From: Xenopus tropicalis
Lineage: Eukaryota > Chordata > Amphibia > Anura > Pipidae
Direction of reading: 5' to 3'
DNA length: 64,000 nt
Assembly (NCBI RefSeq): GCF_000004195.4
Contig: NC_030679.2
Location: 33,097,712 to 33,161,711, forward strand
A program made the translations under genes and the position numbers. The notes below the pieces were generated by a model, which saw only the letters and a program-made list of their open reading frames with translations, did not search any database and was not told the DNA's origin. Shown piece after piece: positions 33,817-45,439 of this stretch (its first letter is position 1; each line of letters begins with the position of its first letter).

Positions 33817-35039
33817 ACTTTTCATTTTTAATAAATGTGACATTTGTAAATTGCCACTATTTTGCTTTGTACTGGCTTAATATAGGAGCTTTTAGGGAAT
33901 GTTTGATTGTGAAGGGCTTAGATGAATGATTAGTGCCAGAAAATGGATAAATTACCCAGATGGTATTATCTTTTCCCAGGGCAGGCTTAACACCAGATTG
34001 TTTACATGGGTGTTGTGATGTATTGGCCCCTAGCTTCCAATCAATTGAGCTGCCTTAGACAAGCACACTAATTCAAAGGAAAGAGAAACATACATTTTTT
34101 AAGGATATTACTAAAAGTTAAATGCTCGGTTTAGTTTAAAATATATATATTTAGGCATAATCAAGGGTTACAGTGCCTACTGGTTTTAATAAATGTGTTA
34201 TCAGTTGTCCCTGATGATCTACAAGGGGGTACAGTAGATTTTTAACCAAGTGATTTGGCTTTGCCTTGCTTATCAGGAAAACTGTACGCATCTTGTATTG
34301 GTTACAAAATCCTCATTTTGCCAGTGGAATGTACCTAAATCTTATATAATCATACTGATTAAATTTAAGGCAGTGCCTGCAAAACCCAGACTTCTTCAAG
34401 GACAGTGAGTCCCTGTCTCACATTACAATTAAGTGTAAACCTTGAGGCATAAGAAACGTGTGTTACTTGCCCAGCATCCCAGGGAGTTGATACAGGCATA
34501 ATCACCAGAAATGAAACCCAATCATCCCTTCAATCCCCTTAAATTCTAATAAGTGTCACTGCAAAACCAGGCAGATTTCATATATCTCACACACTATATT
34601 GGATCTGAATATTTTCATTGTTTATTCATTCATTTGTTGTCTTTGAAACTGCGATTGTTTTTCAGTGAACAGAGTACATTAAGCACTTGTGCTGTACCCA
34701 TAGCCAATGCAAACTATTCTCTCTGCCTTGGGCACTGACTGGTGGAAGGGAGCCCTGTAACTAAGGCCTGGTCTGGGAGTACAAAGAGTTCTATCTGTCA
34801 GTGGCAACTGCAGTTTCCAAGGGGTGCATTTTGGGTGAAAAACTAAATTTGTGCCTTTTTTGTCCCTCCATGATGAATTAAACCATGAAACCAGTGGCAC
34901 AAGAAGATATTTTTGTACTTATGGGAAGTGGATCTATTGACCTGCAGACAAATGATCTGTTTGGTTTGGGCTTTCACTAGATTTATTTTGATCATTATCT
35001 AGCTATACCAGGTACAGTCAGGCATATTTATACACACTA
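33813..35039. other. Unassigned noncoding sequence
   Basis: No clear repeat, apart from a short TA run near 34141. Confidence 0.4.
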
Positions 35040-35271
35040 TGGGGCTATTTATTATGCCTTGTAAAATGAAATTCACTGAAAAACAGTGTTCAAAGCTGTG
35101 TAAAATAAATGGACAAGTTTGCTGTCTGAATGCCAGATGTTACGCTGTTATTTTACGTAAGTTTTGGGGGAATAAAAACACGTAAATTAATTATGCTATT
35201 TTTATGCAAAGCCTGGTCATGTGTGGTGAATTTTGTCACCATTTTTAACACTTCATAATAAATCTGCCCCA
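35040..35271. mobile_element. MITE with TGGGGCTATTTATTATG ends
   Basis: Left TGGGGCTATTTATTATGCC and right CATAATAAATCTGCCCCA are inverted. The interior includes 'GCTGTGTAAAATAAATGG' and 'GTTATTTTACGTAAG', with an ACACGTAAATTAATTATGC segment as partial inverse. About 232 bp, non-coding. Confidence 0.75.
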
Positions 35272-35339
35272 AAATGTGTAAAATTACTTAGGAAAATTCT
35301 TTCTGGTATCAGTAGAGCTACTTTTAGAGCATACGCTAC

Positions 35340-35619
35340 CAGTGACTAGTGAGCAACATCACCACCCTCTTTGGTGTTGCTCCCAGTGGCCTCAAAGTAG
35401 ATGCCCATTTTTAAATTTCTGGCTTGGAAGCAAGTTTTGGAAGCACAAGCTTTTACCCCAAGCAGAGCATCCTGCAGGCCAGCAGTTCACATGGGGCTAC
35501 CAAACAGCCAATCACAGCCCTTATTTGGCACCCCTAAAGAACTTTTTTCATGCTTGTGTGGCTCACCAACACTTTTTACTTCTGAGTGTGGCTCACAGGT
35601 AAAGAGGTTGGGGATCCCT
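35340..35619 (+). mobile_element. hAT-type element ('GGTTGGGGATCCCTA' end)
   Basis: Left end CAGTGACTAGTGAGCAAC; right end GAGGTTGGGGATCCCT. Flanks TACGCTAC and ACGCTAAT share ACGCTA, an imperfect trace of an 8-bp duplication. Interior blocks match 24095-24372 in order. Both frames that span it (85-86 codons) come from repeat sequence. Confidence 0.78.
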
Positions 35620-36607
35620 ACGCTAATGCCTATAATGTTGAATGTAAATGCCGCATAATGCCTATGAGTATAACTTTAGTAATCTTCTTCCGTATTCTGA
35701 ACTACAAACTAATTCCCACACAGATTGGTTTGTCTCGTCGATAGCATAAAAGTAATTTCCTGCCTTAAATGTCTATTTGAGAAGATGTTTTTCTAATCTT
35801 TCTCCTTATTTTTTTCTTATACACATCATCCCACCACAACACAGTTGTCCATCTGGAAAGCCACTTTTGGCCAAATTAAAATATTTTCTGTTCTTTATTG
35901 TGCATCGAACTTGAAACATTTTCTTCCCCAGCGTTTCACAGCATTTTATGCACTCACACAACATATCTTTAACACCTACATTTGTTTTGGCAGGTCATTT
36001 ATGTCAATATGCGATGCAGTTCCGTTAGCGATATGAAAATGAACAGCAACAGACCCTACTGAATTTTTTAATTTGTTTCTTAACATTAATTGTTCCCAGT
36101 TGCATTAACAGTAAGTGGGTGTTAAGTTATGCAGAACAAGTGAACATGGCAAAAACATTTCAGATTTCCCTAAATCACTATAATTTTGACAACCGCATAT
36201 GGTGCTTGCAGTGGGTAGGACGGTTTTAACAATATGCAGGAAATTAATTTTTTTACTAAAGGCATATTGGGGGGGTTTGCGACATATCACATTTACTTAA
36301 ACTTGCTGCGTACTACAGTATCCATAGGTGTTACAGAATAAGTGTTTTCTGGTTAAACCTGTATAAAAAGCACAAGGCTTAAACTTAACAGGAAAATATT
36401 CTCTCTTTAAAAACAGGATTCTTCTTCCATTAATATTCAATGAAGAAGTAACACCAAAGCATATTTTTTGTATAGAGCTTTCCTTCTGTGTTATTTGATG
36501 TAATTGCTATATATGGGAGCTCTGTTTGATTTGACTACAAGTTAGGTTTATTTTTCCTTTAACATTTAACAATTATGTTTTGTAACTACATAACCTTTAT
36601 TGTTTTT
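35620..36607. other. Unassigned noncoding sequence
   Basis: No repeat or exon recognised. Confidence 0.4.
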
Positions 36608-36762
36608 TGGCCCCTTCAGACCAAGTTGGTTTATGGGCCTTCCCTGACAGGTCTGCATAGTCTGTATGATCCAATCATCCAGTCAGTGATAGGATCAGCC
36701 CTATTTGAACCAAACCAGGCCCATATCCCCTTGTTTGGCAACCTTGGCTGTGTATGGTCAGT
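36608..36762. mobile_element. 'GGCCATACACGG'-related fragment
   Basis: GGCCCCTTCAGACCAAGTTG at the left resembles GGGCCCCCTCAGACTAAGTT in the 39853 fragment. It ends GGCTGTGTATGGTCAGTG, the complement of a CACTGACCATACACAGCC-like end. Diverged from the main family and short. Confidence 0.5.
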
Positions 36763-37430
36763 GTAACTGTTATATCAGTTTTTGTGTCAGTATTGCTCAA
36801 TTTTAAGCATGCCCTGGTCAACTTTAGTGTAATCCAGCTTGATTTGACCATCTAAATGAACACAGGATGGCATGGATACTAGATCAGGGACTGTTCTGTT
36901 GAAACTGATCCTGTTTAAACATTTCCCCTTAGATACATATACATGCACAAATGGTTAGACAGAAAGATTAAACCTGTACAAACTCCCCAAGTCTGTGCAT
37001 GCATGACCACCTGTAGTCTCTAAAATCTATAACAGCTTTCTGTCCGTGCTATTGAAATATTAGTTGTTGGGTAAATAACCCATACCCCTTCCAGCACTAA
37101 TAGAGGCAATCATACAAACTTTATTGCATACACTGATGTAGTACATATACCAGATAAACATAAAAAATAAGCTATCAAGTTGCTTTTTGTATTAAACAGA
37201 GACAATAGGACCCAACTTACTGTCTACAGTAATGCAAGAAACAGGATGGATGGATTTTGGTATTATCCCAAATAAAAGATTTATGTTACAGCTTTAAGAT
37301 GTTGAATTGGAAAAACAAGTGGTGATGTACAAGGCTACATCTGCATACTTTATTTTGGATCTTGGATTTCTGTCCGCTCAGATTATGTTTATGATTAACG
37401 GAACATTTGTGCTCTAGGAAAAAGATTGTA
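36763..37430. other. Unassigned noncoding sequence
   Basis: No repeat or exon recognised. Confidence 0.4.
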
Positions 37431-37803
37431 CGGGGTTGTTCACCTTCAAGTCAACTCTTAGTATGATGTAGAATCCATTTTTAATTCTTTGTTTTGTTTT
37501 TGCTTATTTTGGAATTTCGGCAGGTATCTGGTTGCCAGGGTCCAGCTTACCATAGCAACAAAGGACCTGAATAGAAATGTAAATAATAAAAAGTGAAAAT
37601 AACATGAGACAATACTATAGTAATATTGTAGTCTCATAGAGCAACTGCCTTTTGTTTTGAGGTTTTTTTTGGGTGTCAGTCCGATACCATTGTAAAAAGC
37701 AAGCTGGAAAGAGGCAGAAGAAGTAGACAAAAAATAATCAAGATCAATTGAAATTGAAAAAATGGAAATGGAGAAGTTTACTTAAGGAGGAGCTTCCCCT
37801 TTA
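37431..37803 (-). mobile_element. T2/Kolobok-type MITE, reverse orientation
   Basis: Left CGGGGTTGTTCACCTTCAAG and right GGAGCTTCCCCTTTAA. Blocks occur in reverse: 'GTTGCCAGGGTCCAG', 'ATAATAAAAAGTGAAAATAA', 'CTCATAGAGCAACTGCC', 'GGGTGTCAGTCC'. These are inverses of the blocks in 26952-27413. The 90-codon minus-strand frame inside is repeat sequence. Confidence 0.78.
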
Positions 37804-39852
37804 AAGATGTTCCTAATTATTTTAAGGTTACATTTTTCTTTATTATTAAATCTTGGTTATGGGGTTTGGTCTCTGTGGGACTTAGATAATAGATAATAGA
37901 TAATTGAGAAAACTCATAAAGCACATTAGTATTTTCCGAGCAGAAGTATTTTGCTCACTTGAGCTCCTTTAAACCATGAACTCATAATTCAAGATAAACT
38001 TTAGGAACTGAGTCTTCTGAATATCAATTTAAATTAAAAATGTAAAAAATGATTTTGCAGGCAACATATTTCATGGCTTTCTACGCTTAGCTGGGATTTT
38101 TATGATGTAAAAAAAGCAAAACATGGGTTTCTATAATTATTTTCATTTTATGATTTACGTTTTGTGTCTCTGCTGGTCGTTAGGTAATAAAGACTGCATG
38201 ATTATTGCATGTTATCTAGTACAGTTACAGTTACTTGCTCACAATGAACATAGCAAAAGGGTCAAACCTACTTAAAAAATGGGCAATTTAAGCAGCTAAT
38301 TAGGTAATCCTTTTCTAACTATACAGTGACTTAATGCAGGTTTCCTATGGCATTAGGGACGATCTGCTCTCCAAATGTGCATATATATTTGCCTTTTTAA
38401 ATGTACCGTCTTACAGAAGCCTCTTATGTTTGTACATTAATGTGCGTTTAAAGAGAAAACAATGAAGACCAAAATTGCTTCTGTAGCAAAGCACATTATA
38501 ATAGTCCTATAAAAATGAAAAATAATGATGAGATTTCCAAAAATGTTGGTGAGAATTTCTTAAGCTGCTGCAATGCTCTAGTAATTCCTGTTAAATATGG
38601 ACTCTCGGTTCTTATATCTTATGAACTAAACATAGGCAGTACATCCAACGATACCTTTTAAATCAATTCTTTTGGCAGCAGGTATTCTCAATGGACTGTT
38701 TTTTTATACGAGATAAAAATTAGACAAATATCCTTATTGCTTTTAATCATTTTCATTAGAGCAAACCTTCATTTTAGTTTTTTTAAGTGCTTCTTTGTTT
38801 TACTCAACAATAATATTTTAAGACTTGCAACTTAGAATTAGTTTAATGCCCACTTGTAATATATAGGACTTTATGTAGCAGTTTATTGCTGACAAAATAA
38901 AAAAGACATATCCTATGGGGCTGATTTATGAACATTCACATTTTTTTGAGCAAAAATTTCTCAGTAATGAGTCCTCTATCAAAAGAAACATGATTTCTTG
39001 TTTTTCTTTGTGTAAACATGTTCTTTGGTATCAGAAATCCTTCATTCCAGAACTATTAATAAGAATTCACTCCCCCTCCCATCAGAATGTGTGCTCTGAG
39101 CTACCAGCAGCTAGAGCTTCAGCACGAAAGCTACTGAGACCAAGCTAAAATGCCAGCTGCTATCTTAAACAAATGGATGGCGCTTCTAGGGCTGTCTCTT
39201 TTTGTAGACAAATATAACAACCGTTTTCACAATTAGTCAAAAGTTTTCAAACACATATGGTTTAGAAATGGATCTGATATATTATATATAACATGTTGTT
39301 TCTCCCCTTTCAATAAGGTGGCATTCACATCAGGTTGTTTTTCATTTGTAGAGATCTAGGAGCCCTGAATCTTTAATATCTTGAGAATCCAAAAAAGTAT
39401 GAAGGCGTGCTACATTATGATTTCATTGCTCTGGATTGTTTGATTTTACAGTTACAAAAGAGCCCAGTTTTTCTTTGAGAAGGTTTTCTTTGTTGGTTAA
39501 CCCAGAAACCTCCATTAAATTAGTCATCTTGCATTATTCCAGTTTGACTCTTAATAGCTTTTTCATGTTTGGATACATGAAGAATATTTATGTCTTCCTC
39601 TGTACAAACTCCTTGTAGAAAGTGCCTAGGTCAGAGTCAAACTTTTCTTCATAATGTAAATTACAGGGATGGGAAGTCTGTACTACTCTAGCTTCCAAAC
39701 TGTCTATATCCAGATTGCCTCAAGGGGAAAAGGTGGGAGTTATACAGTTGTTCGGCAGAAGTCCATTTTCTAATGAATGATCCTTAATACAGTGATTTGT
39801 AAAGGGTACAGTCTGTGTTGTTGGAGATTAGCAAATTAAATTTCAGTTTTAG
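37804..39852. other. Unassigned, largely repeat-free sequence
   Basis: About 2 kb without a confident repeat. 'GGGGCTGATTTATGAACA' near 38919 resembles the outer end of small MITEs, but no second end is seen. AT-rich. No exon recognised. Confidence 0.4.
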
Positions 39853-39995
39853 TTAAAGTGGCCATACATGAGCAAATATAATCTGCCAATTTGGGCCCCC
39901 TCAGACTAAGTTGGCAGTTTTTCTTTCAGTGTATGGGGCTGTCTGTCAAGCCTGTCCATCTGATATCAAACGAGGGGATCTTTACATGTAAGGCC
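39853..39995 (+). mobile_element. 'GGCCATACACGG'-type fragment
   Basis: Begins TTAAAGTGGCCATACATGAG, like the full-length ends, then 'AATATAATCTGCCAATTTGG' and 'CTCAGACTAAGTTGGCAG'. It is truncated within about 140 bases. Confidence 0.6.
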
Positions 39996-40088
39996 AACTT
40001 TACTCTTAACATGCAGTTACACCCCTCCTTTTTTCATCCTATGCCTTATAAACATGGTATAGCTATCAATATTTACTGCCTATTGACT

Positions 40089-40783
40089 CAGGGGTGGTTC
40101 TCCTTTAAAGGACATGTAAAACCCACATTTTACTACCATGTATATAAGTTGGGCACATCTCCCCCACCCAAATCACGCCATCTGTACTGTATATATCCAC
40201 TCCATTCTCCTTTTCTTAAAACACAGCAGCTTCACCCAGTGGCCATTTTTCCTATCACACATCTTCAGTGACATTTACATATGCAAACAGCACAAGTGCG
40301 CTGTAAAGTTCATGCAATGAAGAATGCAGGCTTACACAGGCAGAAATGAATTAATAAATCCTGCTTGGATTGAGCCCTGTAATGGTTAAACTGAACTCAG
40401 GATAGGAAGTTAGGAGAAAAAATTTCTTTCTCCAGCAAAGAGCAAAGCTAGAGCAGAGTTTCTATGGAAACCAGCAGTGCCATCTCTTCATTGGCTGCTA
40501 GACTGGAGGGCGTGTTTAGTAATCTGAGAAGAACTGAGGATACTCAGGAAGTCAAGAGCCAAAGTCAGTTCCTAAGGGAGGGGGCTGTGTGGGTTACAGA
40601 AGAAGGAATCCCAAATGATTAAGGGGATGCTGCAGCTTTACTATTAATCTAAACGATTTGCATTACTTTTTATTACTTACATTGTTTTGCTACGACAAAT
40701 AAAAAATGAAGTCCAATTGCAAATTGTTTCAGAATAGCATTCTCAATATTGCTCTGATATTTAAAGGTGAATAACCGCTTTAA
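40089..40783 (+). mobile_element. T2-type MITE apparently interrupted by another T2-type element
   Basis: Left fragment CAGGGGTGGTTCTCCTTTAA resembles the T2 terminus. The right part (about 40655-40783) has CCAATTGCAAATTGTTTCAG and ends GGTGAATAACCGCTTTAA. The intervening 40104-40640 belongs to a different T2-like family. Nesting at the TTAA of the left end is inference, since the left fragment is very short. Confidence 0.5.
40104..40640 (+). mobile_element. T2-type element (TTAAAGGACATG family)
   Basis: Starts TTAAAGGACATGTAAAACCC. Shares in reverse order with 55880-56240: 'GAATGCAGGCTTACACAGGC', 'AGAAATGAATTAATAAA', 'GCTTGGATTGAGC', 'AGCAGAGTTTCTATGG'. The right boundary is approximate. 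The 126-codon frame at 39891-40271 overlaps it and is not recognised as a protein. Confidence 0.65.
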
Positions 40784-41866
40784 CCATGGTTCAGTAATAC
40801 TAGTGACATTATATTGATTATCCTGTGCCATTAAATCATGCATTCCCTTTTTACCCATTGGTACATTGTTGTTTGTACAGAGCAACTATGTGGTTAGACA
40901 AATAAATGGGACTTATTCATCTGTTTACCTTGTCTAAAGAAATGTCTATATAACAATGACCATAGCCTCCGGCAAAGCCAGCAGTAGTACAGCAATGCTT
41001 CATATACTTACTTGCAAAAATGCAAAGAATGCCTGTTCTGTGCACATAAGATGTTCTTAGTGTTTGTAGCTTTAAGTGATAAATAAATAGAAGGAGCAAA
41101 TCTTATAAAAATGTTAATTTCTCAATAAGATGAAATGTTATTCAATTGCATTTGTGTCACTATTTGGTTACATTATTTGTTGTCCATGGAAGGTAAATTA
41201 ATAAACTTGATGCCATCACTACAAGAAAATGTCTAACATTTTGATGTATAATATTCCTTTATGAAAAAAATGTCTTTTCTTGTGAAAATCCTTCACCTTG
41301 CTAACATTGTGAGATGTTCCCAGAAGGTGGTCTTAATAGACATGCAAATTAACATCATCTGCCTTCATTAGAAGATAATAATTGATTGTGATGTGGACAA
41401 GTTTGCTAGAGCATTTAGAGAGTTTTAATCCTGCCTCCTCCCGTATTACTTGATACATCAATAAGGCACAGTCCCCAGGGACATGGATGAAGGAGTAATC
41501 TAGATGCAAAAGCAGCTGGAACCCAGATGAAGAATATTTTAACAAAGCTTAATCACAATCATGCTGTACTCTCAATATTCATCTTTTTCCGCCCAGCATG
41601 CGGGAAATGAAATGATCAAAAATTAGGTGGAGCTGTTAGAAATAGATACTGCTATGATTTCAACATGATCTGGTTTCTTCGTAATTAAACATCTTGTTTC
41701 AGTAACCCTGGGATTTGGGAATTCGGAAGGTACTGCGTAGTAGCAAAGGGTAGTGGCATTGTAAGTTTAAATCAACTGAAAAGAGAAATAGGAAAGTGTA
41801 ATGAGGTTTTTAATCATTCTCAGGGTACTTTGGAATGTGGAATATCTCTAATAAACTCTCTTGTAG
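40784..41866. other. Unassigned sequence; candidate conserved segment 41360-41640
   Basis: No repeat recognised. 41360-41640 holds AATTGATTGTGATG, TACTTGATACATCAATAAGG and a GCCCAGCATGCGGG palindrome-like string, an even-composition, motif-dense stretch. It could be a conserved regulatory element. Confidence 0.35.
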
Positions 41867-41874
41867 TGTGTTTG

Positions 41875-42135
41875 CAGGGTTGGTCTGGGCTGGCAGGAAA
41901 CTGGGGAAAAACCCAGTGGGCCCCGGCCCTCATAGGCCCTGCTGACCCAGACCCATTGCCAACCTGCCCTCCCCTGTCAATTCTCGCTGCTCTACATCCC
42001 CCTGATCACAGCAAAGTAAGTATTAGGTGCATGTGTGTCTGGCAAAGGGTGAGCAGGCGGGTGGCAGGGGCCCATAGGGAATGTGGCCCTGTGGTAGCAG
42101 CCCCGGTGGGCCTCCCACACCCTAGTCCGACCCTG
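41875..42135 (+). mobile_element. hAT-type MITE, CAGGGTCGGACTGGG family
   Basis: Ends CAGGGTTGGTCTGGGCTGG and CCTAGTCCGACCCTG are inverted. Perfect 8-bp duplication TGTGTTTG at 41867-41874 and 42136-42143. The interior is GC-rich with 'ACCCAGTGGGCCCCGGCC' and 'GCCCCGGTGGGCC'. No transposase. A sister copy starts 150 bp downstream. Confidence 0.9.
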
Positions 42136-42285
42136 TGTGTTTGCTATTAAAAACCTGTGTACAAATAAATATTATTATATATGAATACAAATTTCTGTTG
42201 ATTTTCCCTTTATTACTATTATATTACTAATGTAAATGTACAAATGATGAGATGTAGTGTATCACAGAAACAACTGCCATAGTTT

Positions 42286-42503
42286 CATGGTCAGACCACT
42301 GGGACAACCGATCCCTGTTGCCACTTCCCCAGCCGCTGATGTCCTCCCCCATTTTATTTACGGGCGCTCAAGGGAGGACGTCGGGGGCCCCTGTAGGGGT
42401 TTAGCGGGGGTGCGGGTGAAGCGGCAGGTGGGGGCACTTTGGGGGGTGCAGGGACCCTGAGGTAGCAGCCCCGGTGGGCATTGCACCCCGTAGTCCAACC
42501 CTG
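42286..42503 (+). mobile_element. hAT-type MITE, CAGGGTCGGACTGGG family
   Basis: Ends CATGGTCAGACCACTGGG and CGTAGTCCAACCCTG are inverted. Flanks CATAGTTT and TATAGTTC share ATAGTT (6 of 8), an eroded target duplication. 'GGTAGCAGCCCCGGTGGGC' near the right end matches the 41875 copy. Confidence 0.78.
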
Positions 42504-42749
42504 TATAGTTCTATCAGTATACAGAACAGCAAATAAGTGATTATGGCAAATCTCACCCCAACTGACTAGAATTAAGGTGCAAATAGGCGTTCTCACCTAT
42601 TCTTGGCCTAAGTAACTTTCAGGCTGAGCCTCAAAAGGAAACGTCACTTTTTTGTCATTTGGTTTCATTATTTATTTTATTTATATTATTTATTTTATTC
42701 CATTATTTATGTTTAAATGAGTTACCTAATTTGTAGAAAATTAAGTTTT
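42504..42749. other. Short unassigned spacer with TTATTTATT-rich run
   Basis: Contains TTATTTATTTTATTTATATT near 42669, a low-complexity run. Nothing else recognised. Confidence 0.45.
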
Positions 42750-43135
42750 AAAATAAGGTTCCCCAGAGTGTGGCAGTTTAGCTGTTACCTGAGATTTGGA
42801 ATTGTGATGTCGATTTGGCTGTTTGGCCTTTTGTGAAAAGCCCACAACTGTGTTCCAATAAACCTAAAGCTGTGAGTGAAACAATGCAGGAGGCAGCACG
42901 TGAGAGCAGGCAGGGCAAGTATAGGCTAATTGTAGCGAGAGACGTAGAAGGTATGTGCCCCCTCCTTCCGCCAGATCCACTATGGATTGTCAGGCAGGTT
43001 AAGGGTTAGGGGACATCACTTCTGCACTATTTAAAAGGCCCCGCAGTTAGAGCCCTCGGCAGAACTCTGTGTGAGGTCAACTGAGCCCAACTGTCAGGCA
43101 GAGGCTGTACTGACTCACTGTGGGGCCCATACATT
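42750..43135 (+). other. Promoter-like, LTR-like GC-richer block
   Basis: More GC-rich than its flanks. It has a TATA-like CTATTTAAAAGGCC at about 43027, followed within about 35-50 bases by GAGCCCTCGGCAGAACTCTG, and a CCAATAAA string near 42855. Such an arrangement occurs in solo LTRs and in gene promoters. No direct repeat of flanks, primer-binding site or downstream coding sequence was found. Identity uncertain. Confidence 0.25.
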
Positions 43136-43711
43136 TTAAATATACATTTTAAATATCCAAAAAGGTTAAAAACAAATAATGAAACATATTATAAATATGG
43201 TCTGCTTTAAAAAAAGAACACACTCTCAGGCATTATTCCTTACCAAAAAAAGTCATCTACCCCTTTACAATAAAGACCCTGCGCTGGTGCTAATTTCTTT
43301 CTACTGTATGTACTGTAAATCTGTGAACTTCATGGGTCAGAAGGTATTTGCTTTCAAGTGCTGTGCTTATATTCTACTTTTCTTCCTTTGATTATACAGT
43401 TACAATTTGAATATCTTTAGAGTCTAACTTTGCATATCATTTCATAATTATTAACATGTGCACTTTAAATATAGTACAGTTTAGCATAGATCTGTCACTG
43501 CTTTATGCCTGTTCTGCTGCCTGCCTCTCAGGGGAACAGAAATCTTACAGATCTTACAGCACATACTGCCCTTATGTCTCAACTTGAGTGAAGGTATTGA
43601 AGGAAAATTGTATGTTCAATTTCTTGTACACAATGGCAGACTGCACAGAGCTCCCTTTTTGCATACATGTGTTTATGTATATTATTGTGAGATGTCCTAA
43701 CTGTTGCTTTA
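43136..43711. other. Unassigned noncoding sequence
   Basis: AT-rich. CATTTTAAATATACATTTTA at 43131 is a small direct repeat. No exon recognised. Confidence 0.4.
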
Positions 43712-43714
43712 TTA

Positions 43715-44013
43715 GGGCTCTGGCACACGGGGAAATTAGTCGCCCACGACAAATCTCCCTGTTTGCGGGCGACTAATCTCCCCGAAATGGCATCCCACCA
43801 GCAAAAATGTAAATCGCCGGTGGCATGGCATACACGGTGGCACGATTTCAGTGAAATCACAGAAGTTGCCTGGAGAGGAAACTTCCACGATTTCACTGAA
43901 ATCGCACCGCCACGTATGCCATCCCTCCAGTGGGATTGCATTTCGAGGAGATTAGTCGCCCGCAAACAGGGAGATTTGTCGCTGACGACTAATCTCCCCG
44001 TGTGCCAGAGCCC
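43715..44013. mobile_element. Harbinger-like foldback MITE, near-perfect 300-bp palindrome
   Basis: Ends GGGCTCTGGCACACGGGG and CCCCGTGTGCCAGAGCCC are exact inverses, and pairing continues inward for roughly 150 bases per arm with scattered mismatches (e.g. AAATCTCCCTGTTTGCGGGC / GCCCGCAAACAGGGAGATTT). It is flanked by TTA (43712-43714 and 44014-44016), the 3-bp TWA target typical of PIF/Harbinger elements. Frames of 84-128 codons on both strands are products of the palindrome. Confidence 0.85.
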
Positions 44014-44016
44014 TTA

Positions 44017-45439
44017 GAGTTGAGATACCTGCGAGTATACTTCTGCCGACTCGGCCGATTACCTTGGCACTTATCTCTACTTAAGTATAAAGGTAAATAA
44101 GCAGTGAATAAGCTGGTAGAACTTTCCATCGCTTGCTACAGCACTTGGCTAGAAGGGCTAGATGACAAGGGAAGGACCAAAACCAAATTGCTGCTGTGTT
44201 CTGCCACTGAATGTGAGCTGTAGCGTTCTGGGGGTTTGAAGAAAGTAGTTATGATCACTGTAAAAACAACAATATCAGCTATTGCTATTTACAACAGAGA
44301 ACACATGTTAAAATTTGACCTTTTTTGCTACTGATGTATTTTGATCTGGCCTTGGAAAGATGGTTTTAAAATGTAAAGCTGGGTATACATGGGAAGATCT
44401 GAGAAAGTCGCCAAACGAGCAGATCTTTGCACAGTTAGGCCTCGTAGCCACATTGAGTTTTCTCAAATTAATCTTGAACTGGAGGCCTAGGCATGCCAGT
44501 TGGGAGAGGCCAGCATCAGTATGCTGGAATATGCACAGTGTGAGTACAAGAGGTTGGGGAAGTGGGTAGGAGACCCTGTGAAGGGGGATATATTTAAAAA
44601 GAAGGTTGGGGGTTTGTTTACCTTCCAGAACTAATTGTATGTATGTTTCACTTCAGTGTTTTACTAAGATTTCATAAATTAGGCAGCAAACTTCATACCT
44701 CTATACTAATACCTAAAGTGAAGGCATGAAAAACTGGAGCATCCTAAATATAAGTTTAAAGAATCTGAACTGTGGTAGATGGGTATATTGGCAAACTAGG
44801 TGGGCTAAGTGGTTGTCCGAGAGCATTAAATTCTATGTTTCTATCTTAAACATAATTACTATTGTTGGAGTGCAACTTCAAAGAGAGAGGTTTAGTTTAG
44901 GCTTTGAGGTCACTTGTGCTAGAGAATGAATGAAAATTCCCTCCAGAGTTTATACATTCCACGGATCATTGAGATCTAAATCACCATGAGAGGCACTTAT
45001 TTATAATGTAGATCTACATTGCTGAAAAATCTGCACACACGTCTATTTGCGTGTCTAATTCAATTTATTCAGTATATTAGCCTTATTGGGCATTAAGTGA
45101 AGCCTTAAAAAGAACCCGCTTGCTGCATTGCTGATGTTTCATGCTTATTGCATGGTCATTTAAATAAGTACCGTGTTGGTGATTCCACTGAGGTTCTCCA
45201 CCCCAGTCTCCTTTCATCTTTTGGGGCAGCTACAAGAATTTAACAGCTGGAAACATTGGGATAGGTAACCTGTGGCTTTAGCAGATGACGAGACAACAAT
45301 TGGCCAGACAACATTTTAAAACTAATGGGATCAGTCTTCAACATTTTGATCAGCTATCTATTTTTTATTCTATATTATTTATCAGTAAATGCTCTACTAA
45401 TGCATTTATACGTATCTTATACGTATCTTTCTTACCTTG
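44017..45439. other. Mostly unassigned; small 'GTATACATGGG' fragment at 44371
   Basis: AAAGCTGGGTATACATGGGA at about 44374 may be an eroded 'GGCCATACACGG' end. Otherwise no repeat. No coding exon recognised. Confidence 0.35.

Noticed and set aside
33675..33929. Plus-strand 84-codon frame with a long Leu-Ser run
   Set aside because: The run comes from a (CT)26 microsatellite.
43579..44017. Frames of 84 and 128 codons on opposite strands
   Set aside because: Products of a palindromic MITE, where the two arms encode similar peptides.
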